A DNA stretch of 64,000 nucleotides, taken from Glandiceps talaboti. Taxonomy: Eukaryota > Hemichordata > Enteropneusta > Spengelidae. Position 1 is the first letter of the stretch, and the number at the start of each line of letters is the position of its first letter. Position numbers and translations under genes: made by a program. The stretch lies in contig NC_135568.1 of assembly GCF_964340395.1 (NCBI RefSeq), positions 3,710,501-3,774,500 on the forward strand, written 5' to 3'. The notes below the pieces were generated by a model. It made no database searches. It had not been told where the DNA came from and saw only the letters and a list, made by a program, of their open reading frames with translations. Below, one piece after another: positions 23,291 to 29,372 of the stretch.

Positions 23291-23908
23291 AACAGATATA
23301 AATATACATACATAATATTCTGCTGCTATGAATTCATACAGTCTCTGCTTTATAGACACATGTACTGTACACACATACACACATGTACATATATGCATAC
23401 ATTCATTCACACATACATACACATACATGCTCATTTTACGTTTAACGTGATGAAGTGTACCTGTATACAAGTTCACGTCTATTTATAGCAGGGTTAGTGA
23501 TATACATCTTATGTGCCAACGATCATAGATAGGTCTACATATAACGGGACATATTATTATGATTATGACTCAGTAGTATACCAGATTGATTTCACTGTGA
23601 TCCTTCGAAACTGATCTGCAGCGCGATCGTTTTACTATTTTCAAAGGTATGATATCACACGAAAACTATTCGTTAAATTTGAGAGTATATCTATACTCCA
23701 AGTGTATCTGTTGAGCCTTATCTAGCCCTACAAGGCTACATACAATAAACAAACCGTTATCACACGTTATAAATATTGACAATATGCATTCATCTTTAGC
23801 TTCCCGTCTCAAAAAAAACCTACCTTCTGCTAGTTCCTGATCAAGCTCCACCAACTTCACCTTAATCTCTGGTGGCAAAGATGCAACACTTACTGATCGA
23901 TCGGTCAT
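168..23908 (-). CDS. DIP2: DIP2 (disco-interacting protein 2 homologue), 26 exons, 3' end outside window
   Basis: Conserved metazoan protein with an N-terminal DMAP1-binding domain followed by two adenylate-forming (AMP-binding, FAAL-like) domains; the family is linked to lipid metabolism (diacylglycerol control) and neuronal patterning. Twenty-six exons were assembled by eye from similarity to the family plus GT-AG splice sites. Their lengths sum to 3,207 nt, exactly 1,069 codons with no phase conflict. Landmarks are the DMAP1-binding start (LPPEIKVKLVELDQELAEG, then DITRKGYEKKKAKLL), KIQQLLNTLKRPKR before the first AMP domain, LDFKRDIGLWHG, VVKSRDMHWGL, LRMLLVADGANPW, LSMSGLSYGVVRVD, CKTDEVGELCV, RTGLLGFLGP, QWMSRVLQAIDSIHQVGVY and GGIHISETK. 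Vertebrate DIP2 proteins are about 1,550 aa, so roughly the last third, most of the second AMP domain, lies beyond position 1. Oddities: a polyglutamine run in the N-terminal region and repeated duplications of exon borders. Gene identity is very secure; individual borders are eye-called. Confidence 0.95.
678..831 (-). CDS. DIP2: DIP2 exon 25 (residues 991-1042), inter-domain linker
   Basis: Encodes CVTNLPKPRIKPAEVGPASV, then GNLVSGSRIAGASGREIG and DSDTARK. Matches the conserved linker between the two adenylate-forming domains. Confidence 0.95.
1060..1310. repeat. Compound microsatellite (CA)n, (ACAG)n, (ACTT)n
   Basis: CA run at about 1067-1105, ACAG-type blocks to 1185, then a near-perfect ACTT run at 1191-1279 and more ACAG units. 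Lies in the DIP2 intron between exons 24 and 25. Long ORFs across it are artefacts. Confidence 0.97.
1353..1444 (-). CDS. DIP2: DIP2 exon 24 (residues 961-990)
   Basis: Encodes PLGGIHISETKNKYLEGTLH then NVLMCPH, the end of AMP-binding domain 1. The neighbouring (TTAC)n tract at 1191-1279 lies in the intron. Confidence 0.96.
2045..2143 (-). CDS. DIP2: DIP2 exon 23 (residues 928-960)
   Basis: Encodes FQWMSRVLQAIDSIHQVGVY then LVPPNTLPK, nearly invariant in DIP2. Confidence 0.96.
2300..2612. repeat. Pentanucleotide satellite (ACAAC/ACAGC)n
   Basis: About 300 bp of five-base units, open in several frames on both strands because the unit lacks stops. Intronic (DIP2 exons 22-23). Confidence 0.97.
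2802..2886 (-). CDS. DIP2: DIP2 exon 22 (residues 899-927)
   Basis: Encodes IAVFSHKVLRDERIVVIAEQ then RPDSSEEE, as in the family. Confidence 0.95.
3392..3519 (-). CDS. DIP2: DIP2 exon 21 (residues 857-898)
   Basis: Encodes GLVFVCGKTEGLMQVSGRRH, then NTDDIIATVLAVEPMKFIYR; the GxRRHNxDD motif of the C-terminal subdomain is present. Confidence 0.96.
4070..4150 (-). CDS. DIP2: DIP2 exon 20 (residues 830-856)
   Basis: Encodes KVNDKIFVRTGLLGFLGP; family equivalent RTGLLGFIGP, the conserved turn before the hinge of the adenylate-forming fold. Confidence 0.95.
4432..4568 (-). CDS. DIP2: DIP2 exon 19 (residues 784-829)
   Basis: Encodes MVVVIKIDGPPQLCKTDEVG, then ELCVHSGAIGSSYWGLPGIS, an AMP-binding core segment. 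Its 5' end and acceptor are duplicated upstream (82-bp unit, up to 4716). Confidence 0.94.
4517..4716. repeat. 82-bp junction duplication at DIP2 exon 19 acceptor
   Basis: About 2.4 copies. Copy 1 is the true exon start and acceptor (acceptor at 4569-4570). Copy 2 repeats exon start, TTACAG acceptor and intron flank with its acceptor at 4651-4652. Copy 3 is truncated near 4716. Copy 2 still translates as MVVVIEIEVPPQLCKT against the true MVVVIKIDGPPQLCKT. Confidence 0.9.
4826..4965 (-). CDS. DIP2: DIP2 exon 18 (residues 737-783)
   Basis: Encodes PGKIGNTATGRGVLSMSGLS, then YGVVRVDTDDKL and LQDVGVVMPG. The acceptor (TTATAG before GCCAGG) is the exon-proximal member of six tandem acceptor copies, 4955-5195. 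Confidence 0.93.
4955..5195. repeat. 45-bp junction minisatellite at DIP2 exon 18 acceptor, 6 copies
   Basis: Units start near 4955, 5000, 5045, 5090, 5135 and 5179. On the minus strand each unit carries an AG acceptor followed by GCCAGGTAAAAT, the first 12 nt of exon 18. Period 45 is 15 codons; copies upstream of the exon stay open in the exon frame (RPGKMNNYVLCMCCY-type units). Confidence 0.93.
5477..5591 (-). CDS. DIP2: DIP2 exon 17 (residues 699-736)
   Basis: Encodes SLSSCDAFLNTFQSKGLKPE and ICPCAGSTEALTIAVRR, matching the family almost residue for residue. Confidence 0.96.
5783..6190. repeat. (ATAC)n / (CA)n / poly-C compound tract
   Basis: ATAC runs at about 5783-6007, CA at 6115-6163 and a C tract at 6170-6190. 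DIP2 intron between exons 16 and 17; surrounds the exon 16 relic. Confidence 0.96.
6056..6100 (-). repeat. Degenerate copy of DIP2 exon 16 donor end
   Basis: Resembles the exon 16 end at 6212-6256 but shifted by about 157 bp. Translates as LRMLLVTDGAKP against LRMLLVADGANP, and still ends in a GT (GTATGC). Embedded between ATAC/CA microsatellites. Confidence 0.85.
6216..6335 (-). CDS. DIP2: DIP2 exon 16 (residues 659-698)
   Basis: Encodes SVAVVKSRDMHWGLVAQKEH and LSSLRMLLVADGANP. A degenerate copy of its last ~45 nt lies downstream in the intron at 6056-6100. Confidence 0.96.
6927..7020 (-). CDS. DIP2: DIP2 exon 15 (residues 628-658)
   Basis: Encodes MHVVFVPYSLMKINPASW and HMVTKFK; family equivalent VPYALMKVNPLSW. 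Confidence 0.95.
7109..7266. repeat. (ATAC)n / (CA)n tract
   Basis: ATAC units to about 7176, then CA to 7265, in the intron between DIP2 exons 14 and 15, ending about 36 bp from exon 14. Confidence 0.96.
7303..7470 (-). CDS. DIP2: DIP2 exon 14 (residues 572-627)
   Basis: Encodes KDGSVMGVTVTRAAMLCHC, then MVNVLDFKRDIGLWHGILT, diagnostic of the first DIP2 AMP domain. A 13-bp TTTAGTACTTAA-type duplication sits just inside the donor side of the intron (7276-7302). Confidence 0.96.
7851..7954 (-). CDS. DIP2: DIP2 exon 13 (residues 537-571)
   Basis: Encodes GWPRLTWFITEHLTKPPRDW and ETPAYIE. Short imperfect 20-bp repeats (TGGTGTAATACA-like) lie directly next to its acceptor at 7960-8036 but do not include exon sequence. 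Confidence 0.92.
8905..9028 (-). CDS. DIP2: DIP2 exon 12 (residues 496-536)
   Basis: Encodes DAGSQQIGFLLGSCGVTVAL and KTQTGEVVTYK, near-identical to vertebrate DIP2. Confidence 0.96.
9512..9622 (-). CDS. DIP2: DIP2 exon 11 (residues 459-495)
   Basis: Encodes VALVFPNSDPVGFICAFYGC and VPVPIEVPVTRK, near-identical to the family. Confidence 0.96.
9780..10006. repeat. ~20-bp minisatellite (CAGGGTTACTGTCTGTTC-like)
   Basis: About ten imperfect units with core CCAGGGTTACT. Intronic, between DIP2 exons 10 and 11. Confidence 0.85.
10118..10209 (-). CDS. DIP2: DIP2 exon 10 (residues 428-458)
   Basis: Encodes KLLSRTQKIAYSLLNKIG and VKPGDR, matching the helix and KPGDRVAL turn of AMP-binding enzymes. 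Confidence 0.94.
10210..10691 (-). other. DIP2 intron 9, open in the exon 9 frame
   Basis: The 482-nt intron has GT-AG ends and no stop in the upstream exon frame. 482 is not divisible by three, so retention shifts the frame and terminates just inside exon 10. Confidence 0.8.
10296..10672. repeat. 51-bp minisatellite beside DIP2 exon 9 donor
   Basis: About seven units (TAATTTCTGTGTTCTCTCTG core) ending ~20 bp from the exon 9 donor. The unit is 17 codons and open on both strands; on the minus strand it reads RENTEITRGLSVPVNLY-type repeats. It contains no exon 9 sequence, so it is not a junction duplication. Confidence 0.92.
10692..10815 (-). CDS. DIP2: DIP2 exon 9 (residues 387-427), start of AMP-binding domain 1
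   Basis: Encodes LPRNLEASVQRYGSATYKAP and SLDANGKPTFTLTYG, the N-terminal strand of the first adenylate-forming domain. The following 482-nt intron contains no in-frame stop (see findings). Confidence 0.93.
10880..11055. mobile_element. Foldback MITE half copy
   Basis: Carries only the right-arm type sequence: TTCAATCCCAGATTCTCACA, TATAGCTCTACCAGACAACT and TTAATTCTAATCCAAACTGG. In the DIP2 intron between exons 8 and 9; the remainder of that intron shows nothing recognisable. Confidence 0.55.
11709..11788 (-). CDS. DIP2: DIP2 exon 8 (residues 360-386)
   Basis: Encodes KANQVDPNAPKPEGN and a short linker ending IGEQLA; family counterpart contains PDPNQPKPEG. Phases match exons 7 and 9. Confidence 0.88.
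12074..12187 (-). CDS. DIP2: DIP2 exon 7 (residues 322-359)
   Basis: Encodes KVSAKIQQLLNTLKRPKRKP then LKEFFVDEDEELE, one of the best conserved linker motifs of DIP2, just before the first AMP-binding domain. Confidence 0.95.
12628..12785 (+). mobile_element. Possible tRNA-derived SINE
   Basis: TGGCAGAGCAG (12636-12646) resembles an internal A box and GTTTCAAAC (12678-12686) a B box; the 42-base spacing fits a tRNA promoter. Sits after a T-rich/poly-G tract in the intron between DIP2 exons 6 and 7. No clear A-tail or target duplication seen. Confidence 0.45.
12821..12955 (-). CDS. DIP2: DIP2 exon 6 (residues 277-321)
   Basis: Encodes QVQPEPQHPPPDVTTNTGG and SVRNRVPMSQQHSSDT. The PPDVTT motif is shared with vertebrate DIP2. 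Confidence 0.88.
13330..13560 (+). mobile_element. Possible 3' end of a non-LTR retrotransposon
   Basis: AT-rich stretch ending in ACAATAAAGTATCTGAATG and then TGAATG-type hexamer repeats (13500-13550), the usual look of a truncated LINE 3' tail. Abuts the exon 5 donor of DIP2. No coding remnant recognised. Confidence 0.4.
13577..13864 (-). CDS. DIP2: DIP2 exon 5 (residues 181-276), Ser-rich linker
   Basis: Encodes an acidic SSSDEDSQSSG start followed by a long Ser/Pro/Ala/Gly-rich, low-conservation linker ending TSPMSSPS. The SSASEDEG-like start matches the family. Largest exon of the gene here; probably disordered. Confidence 0.88.
14985..15069. repeat. (CA)n microsatellite
   Basis: About 40 CA units in the DIP2 intron between exons 4 and 5 (13865-15429). 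The rest of that intron shows no other recognisable feature. Confidence 0.97.
15430..15552 (-). CDS. DIP2: DIP2 exon 4 (residues 140-180)
   Basis: Encodes VREEAVREALARQKQ, then VPMPSKRTSLMANKTAIETP. Equivalent to the conserved AVQAALAKYKERKMPMPSKR segment of vertebrate DIP2. Confidence 0.92.
16369..16680. repeat. 58/52-bp junction minisatellite at DIP2 exon 3 donor, 5 copies
   Basis: Five copies of the last ~45 nt of exon 3 plus an intact GTAAG donor (CTTACCTGAT on the plus strand at about 16391, 16449, 16501, 16559 and 16617), plus a partial unit at the left end. Two unit variants differ by a 6-nt CCAGTA/CCGGTA insertion. Confidence 0.95.
16622..16756 (-). CDS. DIP2: DIP2 exon 3 (residues 95-139), basic linker
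   Basis: Encodes GPGGRITTSGIQVPYHRDRE then an Arg/His-rich stretch ending DNADRYRS; vertebrate DIP2 has a similar DERFRSDV at this junction. The exon end and its GTAAG donor are the first of five tandem copies (see 16369-16680). Only this donor keeps the frame: reading past it gives GKTTGR and a stop. Confidence 0.88.
16757..18186 (-). other. DIP2 intron 2: foldback and AT-rich filler
   Basis: Contains CACTA-type short repeats near 16895-16950, a foldback at 17092-17248, and an open frame at 17873-18091 (plus strand) that I do not recognise, followed by an A/AAAG-rich tail (18113-18145) as in retroposed sequence. Nothing here supports a gene. Confidence 0.6.
17092..17248. mobile_element. Small foldback element with CTGATGAT...GTGAAACT arms
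   Basis: Left arm CTGATGATTGC..AGCGTGAAACT is repeated inverted at 17223-17248. A related motif (GATCGCACGATGCGTGAAAC) occurs alone near 61903-61945. Probably a non-autonomous element family. Confidence 0.55.
18187..18384 (-). CDS. DIP2: DIP2 exon 2 (residues 29-94) with polyglutamine
   Basis: Begins GDITRKGYEKKKAKLLAPYI, completing the DMAP1-binding core, then runs into about 25 glutamines split by one lysine (residues ~50-75) and a further Q/P/K-rich tail ending in SSS. The CAA/CAG tract is visible as GTT/GCT repeats on the plus strand. Acceptor TTCTAG, donor GTAAGT. Confidence 0.92.
18681..18920. mobile_element. hAT-like MITE with CAGGGGTGAACAAAT terminal inverted repeats
   Basis: CAGGGGTGAACAAATC at the left end is matched by its inverted copy ending in CACCCCTG at the right end; a second pair of inner motifs (ACTGGTCC / GGACCAGT) is also inverted. 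CTGAT flanks both ends directly. The CAGGGG terminus is typical of hAT elements; there is no transposase. Confidence 0.65.
20037..20503. mobile_element. 470-bp foldback element, left end triplicated
   Basis: Right end 20459-20503 is the inverse of the left end (CTAGTTCCAT, ACAGACAGTATAC, ACCGTCTAGTCAA). The left end is expanded to three tandem ~43-bp copies (20050-20165). Internal DNA has no coding capacity. Confidence 0.7.
20797..20845. repeat. Dispersed GGGCGCCCTCACACA repeat, copy 1
   Basis: GTCTGTAAGGTATGCCGTGA then GGGCGCCCTCACACATCGG; related copies at 47697-47745 (same orientation) and 40712-40765 (inverted). Confidence 0.6.
22060..22418. repeat. CA-rich block with a duplicated unique segment
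   Basis: CA arrays separate two copies of a segment containing ACCAACCAAGCCACCCCTCA (about 22115 and 22262) and GTACCCAATCATGT, pointing to a tandem duplication of ~150 bp. Confidence 0.9.
23058..23290. repeat. (ACAG)n and (ATAC)n arrays
   Basis: Near-perfect ACAG run at 23058-23114 followed by ATAC runs to 23288, in DIP2 intron 1 about 540 bp from exon 1. Confidence 0.97.
23824..23908 (-). CDS. DIP2: DIP2 exon 1 (residues 1-28), start codon
   Basis: Encodes MTDRSVSVASLPPEIKVKLV and the rest of the first DMAP1-binding helix. The start at 23908 is preferred because family proteins begin with a similar M-x-D-R stretch. An in-frame ATG 42 nt upstream (23950) would add 14 unrelated residues. 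Ends in phase 1 at a GTAGGT donor. Confidence 0.93.
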
Positions 23909-25566
23909 TATAGTCAAATTTGGGTGTGACTCCCAAAAATCTATTAACAACTGAGGGAAACGGAGAGGAAGTTTTACGCATTCGCCATATTGAATATTTA
24001 GTCCCCACCTAGGTCACGTGATTTATTCAACCTCGTACTCCGCCTAACCTTAGCCAAGACGCTCAATGTTCACAATTTCTTTTTCGAAAATATTACACTC
24101 TCCCGTTTTTTATGGTTATTATAAATAATTTATCAGAATGTCAATGTAAATGTGGCCCTATTTCTGAATTTTGTTGTATGACCTGACCTCAAGGAGTGGA
24201 ATGACTCATAGTTCAAATTCCCCAATGACAGATAACAGTGCTTCCGAAGATAAAGTTTTATACCACCGTGCTATATAGAGGAAGGGGCCAGTTCTGTCAT
24301 TATTCGGACCGGGGAATTCTTTAAGACATCCTCAACCGAAAAAATGTTTCTAAATAATTTTTAAATACCTTCCAAAATTATTTTATGTGGTATTGTATTT
24401 AAATTTTGAACTTGAAAATGACCGTGACTACGAAGACAGGGGAAAAAACAGACAAAAGAAGTACCAGAAATAAATTCATCACATTTACTTACTACATGTA
24501 CTATGATAATCCTGTTCTTAATTTTACCTCGAAGATGTTCTGTTCTATTTTATACCGATTTAGTTTGATTTGTTTGTAAAATTCTTCATCTGATTCAGTT
24601 TAATATGTCCGAACTCCCGACCTATCAAATTGAAGGGCCCAAGAATTGCTCGCACAAAGTTCATACCAGTATCAGTGAAAGACCATGAAAGCGAAGAGAT
24701 AGTCTAAAGAGCCGAATATGTACAGACCAGATAATCTAGATATCAACTTGAACTCGAAAAAGACCTGACAAACAATTTTTAAAAAATAAAATGATAAAAC
24801 AACATGCCAATCATGCAAAACCCCTTTCTTTTGCTAGACACCCCTAGTGTGAAACCCCACAAGCCTGATTTTCAAAAAGAACTTTGCAACAAATTCTCAC
24901 AATTAGTTGTACCGCGTACCGGTACTGTGTAGATATGACAAGTTACACGGTTCAAGTCCACGGATGTGAAATTATGTCGTCACCTTTTCCAGATCCCAAC
25001 TCTATAAAAACTGTAAGCTACACGCGTTTATGTTTAAGGCGATGGTAAATGAGGTACAACACGAAAAATAAAAAGTCCTTGGTGTGATTTATTTGTTCAT
25101 GAATGTCTTGACAATGCTCGAAGGTCGGTGGGAAAAACGCAATCAAAACAAATGAGTGTAGGTTAAAAAAAATACTACCACTAGAGGGCGACAAATATTA
25201 ATAATTATCGAAATGAACTTGATTTTTGACGTCTGTAACTTTTAAATAACCATCTTTCTTTAAAAGCGTATGAAAGTCGCTAAGGAAAACTATTAAATGT
25301 ACTTGTTTTCTGTCTTTCTTTTTTTTGCTCTATCTCTCTCTTTTTGATAGAGATTTTTGCACATTACTGTCTCAATAATTATTGTCACTTGATACCCTCC
25401 CCCCCAATATTTTTGCATCTTGCGAGAGAGATATGGTTTCAGCGGAGTATTTAAATAGCTTGTGACATTTGCGTGAAGCTGTGCGCTGCTCCTGCTGCTG
25501 GCGCGCCCGCGTCGCGTACGGGAAGTGGTTGTTTGTTTGTTATACATTGACTCATTTAATTCCAAA
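23909..25566. promoter_or_regulatory. Divergent intergenic region between DIP2 and ATP6V1F
   Basis: The two start codons face away from each other 1,658 bp apart, so both promoters must lie here or in upstream untranslated exons. Beside DIP2 is CGCCATAT (23983-23990), a YY1-type motif on the DIP2 sense strand, then the palindrome GTCACGTGAT (24013-24022), an E-box/CLEAR-like site. Near ATP6V1F there is a CpG-rich patch (25471-25520) and a GGAAGTG ETS-type motif. No TATA box stands out. Transcription starts are not determinable by eye. Confidence 0.6.
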
Positions 25567-25629
25567 ATGGCTGGCATTTCTGGTAAGGCTGCATCCCGTG
25601 GACGACTTATCGCCGTTATTGGCGACGAG
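25567..25629 (+). CDS. ATP6V1F: ATP6V1F exon 1
   Basis: 21 codons, [20 protein letters not shown] then E; donor GTACGT, phase 0. Confidence 0.96.
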
Positions 25630-27543
25630 GTACGTAGAAGTGTAGAATAACTCATTGGATGTGTACTACTATGTTTTTTTCGTGATTCACATATAGTTTT
25701 ATTTACTGTACGTAGTTGTTATGTCGATACTGCGTCGTAATTGACCCCAGACGTACAGACAAGTTGAATCGTTCCGGTGTTCGTCATGATCATATGATTC
25801 GATCAGTGCATGTACTGTATTTATGTATTGTAAATTAATGAAACATATGTGCCTGGTGAAAGCAAATCTGATTCAGATCCAAACGAGTCTTTTTATGATA
25901 TATAGTAAAAGTCACCAACCACATATTTCTGAATGATATAAAATCTATATTGTAATATTTGTGTAAAATATCGACCATGTACTGTACATAGTATATGGGT
26001 GCAGTTTATGTACAGGGAGTTAATAAGTGAAGGGTCACAAACGTGACGTAAAAAACCATATCACCCAGCAGCTATTGGAAAAAATAAACTATAAATAGTA
26101 TTAATGAGCTGCACGTCCCATTATAAAGGTGCCATAGATAAGTATATAGTTTATTTTCATAGACAATATAATAGTGATAATTAAACATCATAATTGAAAT
26201 ATTATAAACAATGAAGTTATATTGTATGATGTAATGAAATAATTTAGTCACCAAAATAAGACATGTTTACAGTTACAAATGTATTTTGTAAAGAACCTAG
26301 ATGCAATAACTAAAGCAGTGTGACACTGTGTTTGATATTACATGTAGTGCAGCCCTTTAATCTGCATTTATCCAGTGACCTGACTGTCTGTATTACTTCA
26401 ATCCTGCAAAATAGTTTTAAAAAATCGACACCCACTACGGCATGATTAGACAAAAAGTATAGTCATTGATGGTAAAATGGCAAGCCCACAAGTGTGTATC
26501 TGGGTGAAAATTATCATTAATTGCTAAAATGCAAGACCTTAATAAAACAAATTGTAGTACCCTTATGACTTTACTGTAATTGTTATTTCGAAGGTACCAA
26601 ATAAAAAGTACAGTTGTGAAGTATCACCAATATGTACACACATGTACACTCTTACTTTTTTTAAATACAATTTTTAACCAATCGACCAAGCCATCCTTTT
26701 TAAGGTGTTATAATGAGAAACATTAAAAATGAGCTGCCCTTATCATACAGTCTGCAGTGCACTGTATAAATTTGGTAGTCTAGATAAAATGTTTACAATA
26801 TCTACAGGTGTAAATAAATACCCGTTTTTGTATTTCAGGATACTTGTACTGGTTTTCTGTTAGGTGGTATAGGTGAACTCAACAAAAGTAGACAACCTAA
26901 CTTTATGGTTGTAGAGAAAGGTATGTATGAAGCAATTAACAATATTTTGGACACACTTCTGGCAATGTTCAATGCAAACTGTAATTAATAAGAATGATTT
27001 GCTGTAAGTATAACGTCTCTTCCTTGTAGTTGGACTGGCTGTAGTTTTCACAACAAACTTGATATGGGCCGTGGTTTGTTATTTTATTTCTACTTTTTGG
27101 TTTCTCCAGATACCAGCATCAATGACATAGAAGAGTGTTTCAAGGCATTCATGAACAGAAATGACGTTGCTATAGTTCTTATCAATCAGAATATAGCTGA
27201 ATTAATTCGTCATCTAATTGATAATCACACAGAACCAATCCCAGCTGTGCTAGAGATCCCATCAAAGGATAGTCCATATGACCCCAGTAGAGATTCTATT
27301 CTTAGGAGAGCCAAGGTAAGTTAGGAATAGGTCATTTGCATAAATCTGCCATATTGAATGGTGTATTGTGGGAAAATTAAAATTCCATTTAGATTCTGTA
27401 TTGAGAAGAGCCAAGATAAGATATTAATAGGCATCTTGAATGGTGTATTGTGGGAAAAGTAATATGAGAATACTTGAAACAGTAACAATGTTTTTCTTTT
27501 CTTGTTTGTACAGGGAATGTTTACAGCAGAAGACTTCAGATAA
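25567..27543 (+). CDS. ATP6V1F: ATP6V1F, V-type proton ATPase subunit F, complete (4 exons)
   Basis: Subunit F belongs to the central rotor stalk of the V1 sector, coupling ATP hydrolysis to proton pumping into lysosomes, endosomes and vesicles. Exons 25567-25629, 26839-26920, 27110-27315 and 27514-27543 join to 381 nt, 126 aa plus TAA. Visible family motifs: [37 protein letters not shown]-like [44 protein letters not shown]. Vertebrate forms are 119 aa; the extra residues are at the N-terminus ([12 protein letters not shown] against MAGRG). The start ATG sits in AAAATGGCTGG, a common housekeeping start context. The exon 3 donor region is duplicated in intron 3. Confidence 0.97.
26839..26920 (+). 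CDS. ATP6V1F: ATP6V1F exon 2
   Basis: Encodes [20 protein letters not shown] then NFMVVEK; acceptor TTTCAG, donor GTATGT, ends in phase 1. Confidence 0.97.
27110..27315 (+). CDS. ATP6V1F: ATP6V1F exon 3
   Basis: Encodes the main body, from [20 protein letters not shown] to SILRRAK; acceptor TCTCCAG, donor GTAAGT. Confidence 0.97.
27391..27466 (+). repeat. Degenerate copy of ATP6V1F exon 3 donor region
   Basis: Exactly 100 bp downstream of 27291, AGATTCTGTATTGAGAAGAG followed by CCAAGATAAG repeats the exon end and donor. The donor GT has become AT. The intronic tail TTGAATGGTGTATTGTGGG is shared too. Confidence 0.92.
27514..27543 (+). CDS. ATP6V1F: ATP6V1F exon 4 with stop
   Basis: Encodes GMFTAEDFR and TAA; the GMFTAED(L/F)R ending is diagnostic of the subunit. 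Confidence 0.97.
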   Translation, partial: GMFTAEDFR

Positions 27544-27679
27544 AATGATAACTGTATCAACTCACAAGATCACATATATTCTTTAATGATGTGGGGACTA
27601 TATTAATTATTATATTGTGTCTATCTGTGTGCAATCTTTTGGAAGAAGGATCGTGTAAAACTAGATTTGATGTTATCTG

Positions 27680-27760
27680 TGTGTATGTATGTATGTATGT
27701 ATGTATGTGTGTGTGTGTGTGTATGTATGTATGTGTGTGTGTATGCATGCATGTGTCTGT
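27680..27760. repeat. (GTAT)n/(GT)n array
   Basis: Tetranucleotide array in the ATP6V1F 3' UTR or just beyond. Confidence 0.95.
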
Positions 27761-28238
27761 GTGAATGTGAAAACTTCTTAGACAATATAGAGAGAATTTC
27801 TACTGAGCCTAATCATAAAGACTAGATAGTATTTGTCAAATAAGCTGGATATGTGCTAGATCCCTTGTACAAACTAAATCAGGTTTGTTGTGTCAAGAAA
27901 TTAAAAAACTTATATCTTTCATGTTGATTAAGTGAAATAATTCTCAATTTAAGAAAATTCATGTTGAGAAATAACTTATAGTTATACGAAGTGCGAAGTT
28001 TAATGTTTTCTACGTGTAATAACAAATTCATGTCTGTTAGGAATGAGATCAATAATTCAATGTAGTATAAAAAATATAGTTCTTTTAGTGGAAGGGGGCG
28101 GTTTGAACCATTTTAATTCTTATCTGACAAAAACGATTTTACTTGCAGTTGAGTCGATTTGCACCCCGTAATGCAAATATTTGTAAAAAAATGTCAGAAC
28201 AAGAAATGGAAGAATGTTTAATCATTGCATGGCACTAA

Positions 28239-28260
28239 AATAAATTGAAGTGTCAATAAA
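28239..28260 (+). promoter_or_regulatory. Candidate ATP6V1F poly(A) signals
   Basis: AATAAA at 28239-28244 and 28255-28260, about 700 bp after the stop codon; another near 28648. Choice among them cannot be made by eye. Confidence 0.35.
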
Positions 28261-28725
28261 AGAGTATTTTTCTCACTACATACTGGCTTTGTATTCATAG
28301 CACTATATACTACAACATACTGATTTGAAATAAATTGTGCTGTCAGAAACTATTCAATTTTGGCCAATTGTTTTTTTAATTTAATGTTTTGTTGTTGTTG
28401 TTTTGTTTTTTTTGTTTGGTTTTTTTTTTTGGGGGGGGGGGGTCCTGAGGTCTAACTATTATAAGAATTTAGTTTTTATCCTACTTTGAGCTATCGATCT
28501 CTCCTTTAGTGTGTCAAGAGTATACTTTGTGACAAGGACTTTATTCACATCTCTGTTAGAATGATTTTATTAATTCCATAAGACCAGGATATTGTTGTAT
28601 ATATATACAGTTGTAATCTTTTCACATACCGATCATGATAAATTTCAATAAAATATTAGACTGTGAATCATAAACTATTGTTTATTGTTGTACTTGTCCA
28701 TTTCTTGAATCAACACAGTAGACCC

Positions 28726-28915
28726 TGTGGGATTAATACACATTAAGCAATCCTCGCTCATCAACACAGCAGACCGTTTGCCTTATGTAAATAAGACCAT
28801 GTGGGATTAATACATATTAAGCGATCCTCATCAACACACTCTGTTTGCCTTATGTAAATAAGACCCTGTGGGATTAATACATATTAAGCAATCCTCACTC
28901 ATCAAACCCTGTTTG
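28726..28915. repeat. ~65-bp tandem repeat, 3 copies
   Basis: Units share TGTGGGATTAATACATATTA, AAGC(A/G)ATCCTC and GCCTTATGTAAATAAGACC. Confidence 0.88.
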
Positions 28916-29245
28916 GCTAATCTTTTCTTTAATCATATCATAAACAAGACTTTATACATTTTAAGCAATTCTCACTCATTAGCAGTGTTAGTCATGGTTT
29001 TAAGAAAGTCTTTCGTAATTACAATGACTTTGTGAGTTATTGTTTCTCACTGGAAAACCTTACCATTCTGTGTCACCTAGGTGGTTCTGTTCCATTTTGG
29101 AAATAGTTCTTTTCATAGCATGGCCTAAGAGCAGTCCACTGGACACCAATTACCCATTCTGTACACATGTATGCATGTAAGCTCACACACTTGTGTCCAC
29201 TTACACACGTACACACACACAAACACACGCACATACATATGTACA

Positions 29246-29329
29246 TACATACATACATACATACATGCATACACACATACATACATACATGCATACATAC
29301 ATACATATATACATACATACATACATACA

Positions 29330-29363
<34 letters not shown>

Positions 29364-29372
29364 CATACATAC
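29246..29372. repeat. (ATAC)n array
   Basis: ATAC units with GCATAC and TATATAC interruptions, intergenic. Confidence 0.96.

Larger units (their letters stand above)
18385..23823 (-). other. DIP2 intron 1 (5.4 kb)
   Basis: Holds a hAT-like MITE (18681-18920), a ~470-bp foldback (20037-20503), CA-rich tandem units (22060-22418) and ACAG/ATAC arrays (23058-23288). The rest is AT-rich with no recognised coding sequence. Confidence 0.85.

Noticed and set aside
23909-23950. Upstream in-frame ATG of DIP2 at 23950
   Set aside because: Would add MLIDFWESHPNLTI with no counterpart in the family; the ATG at 23908 matches the family start.
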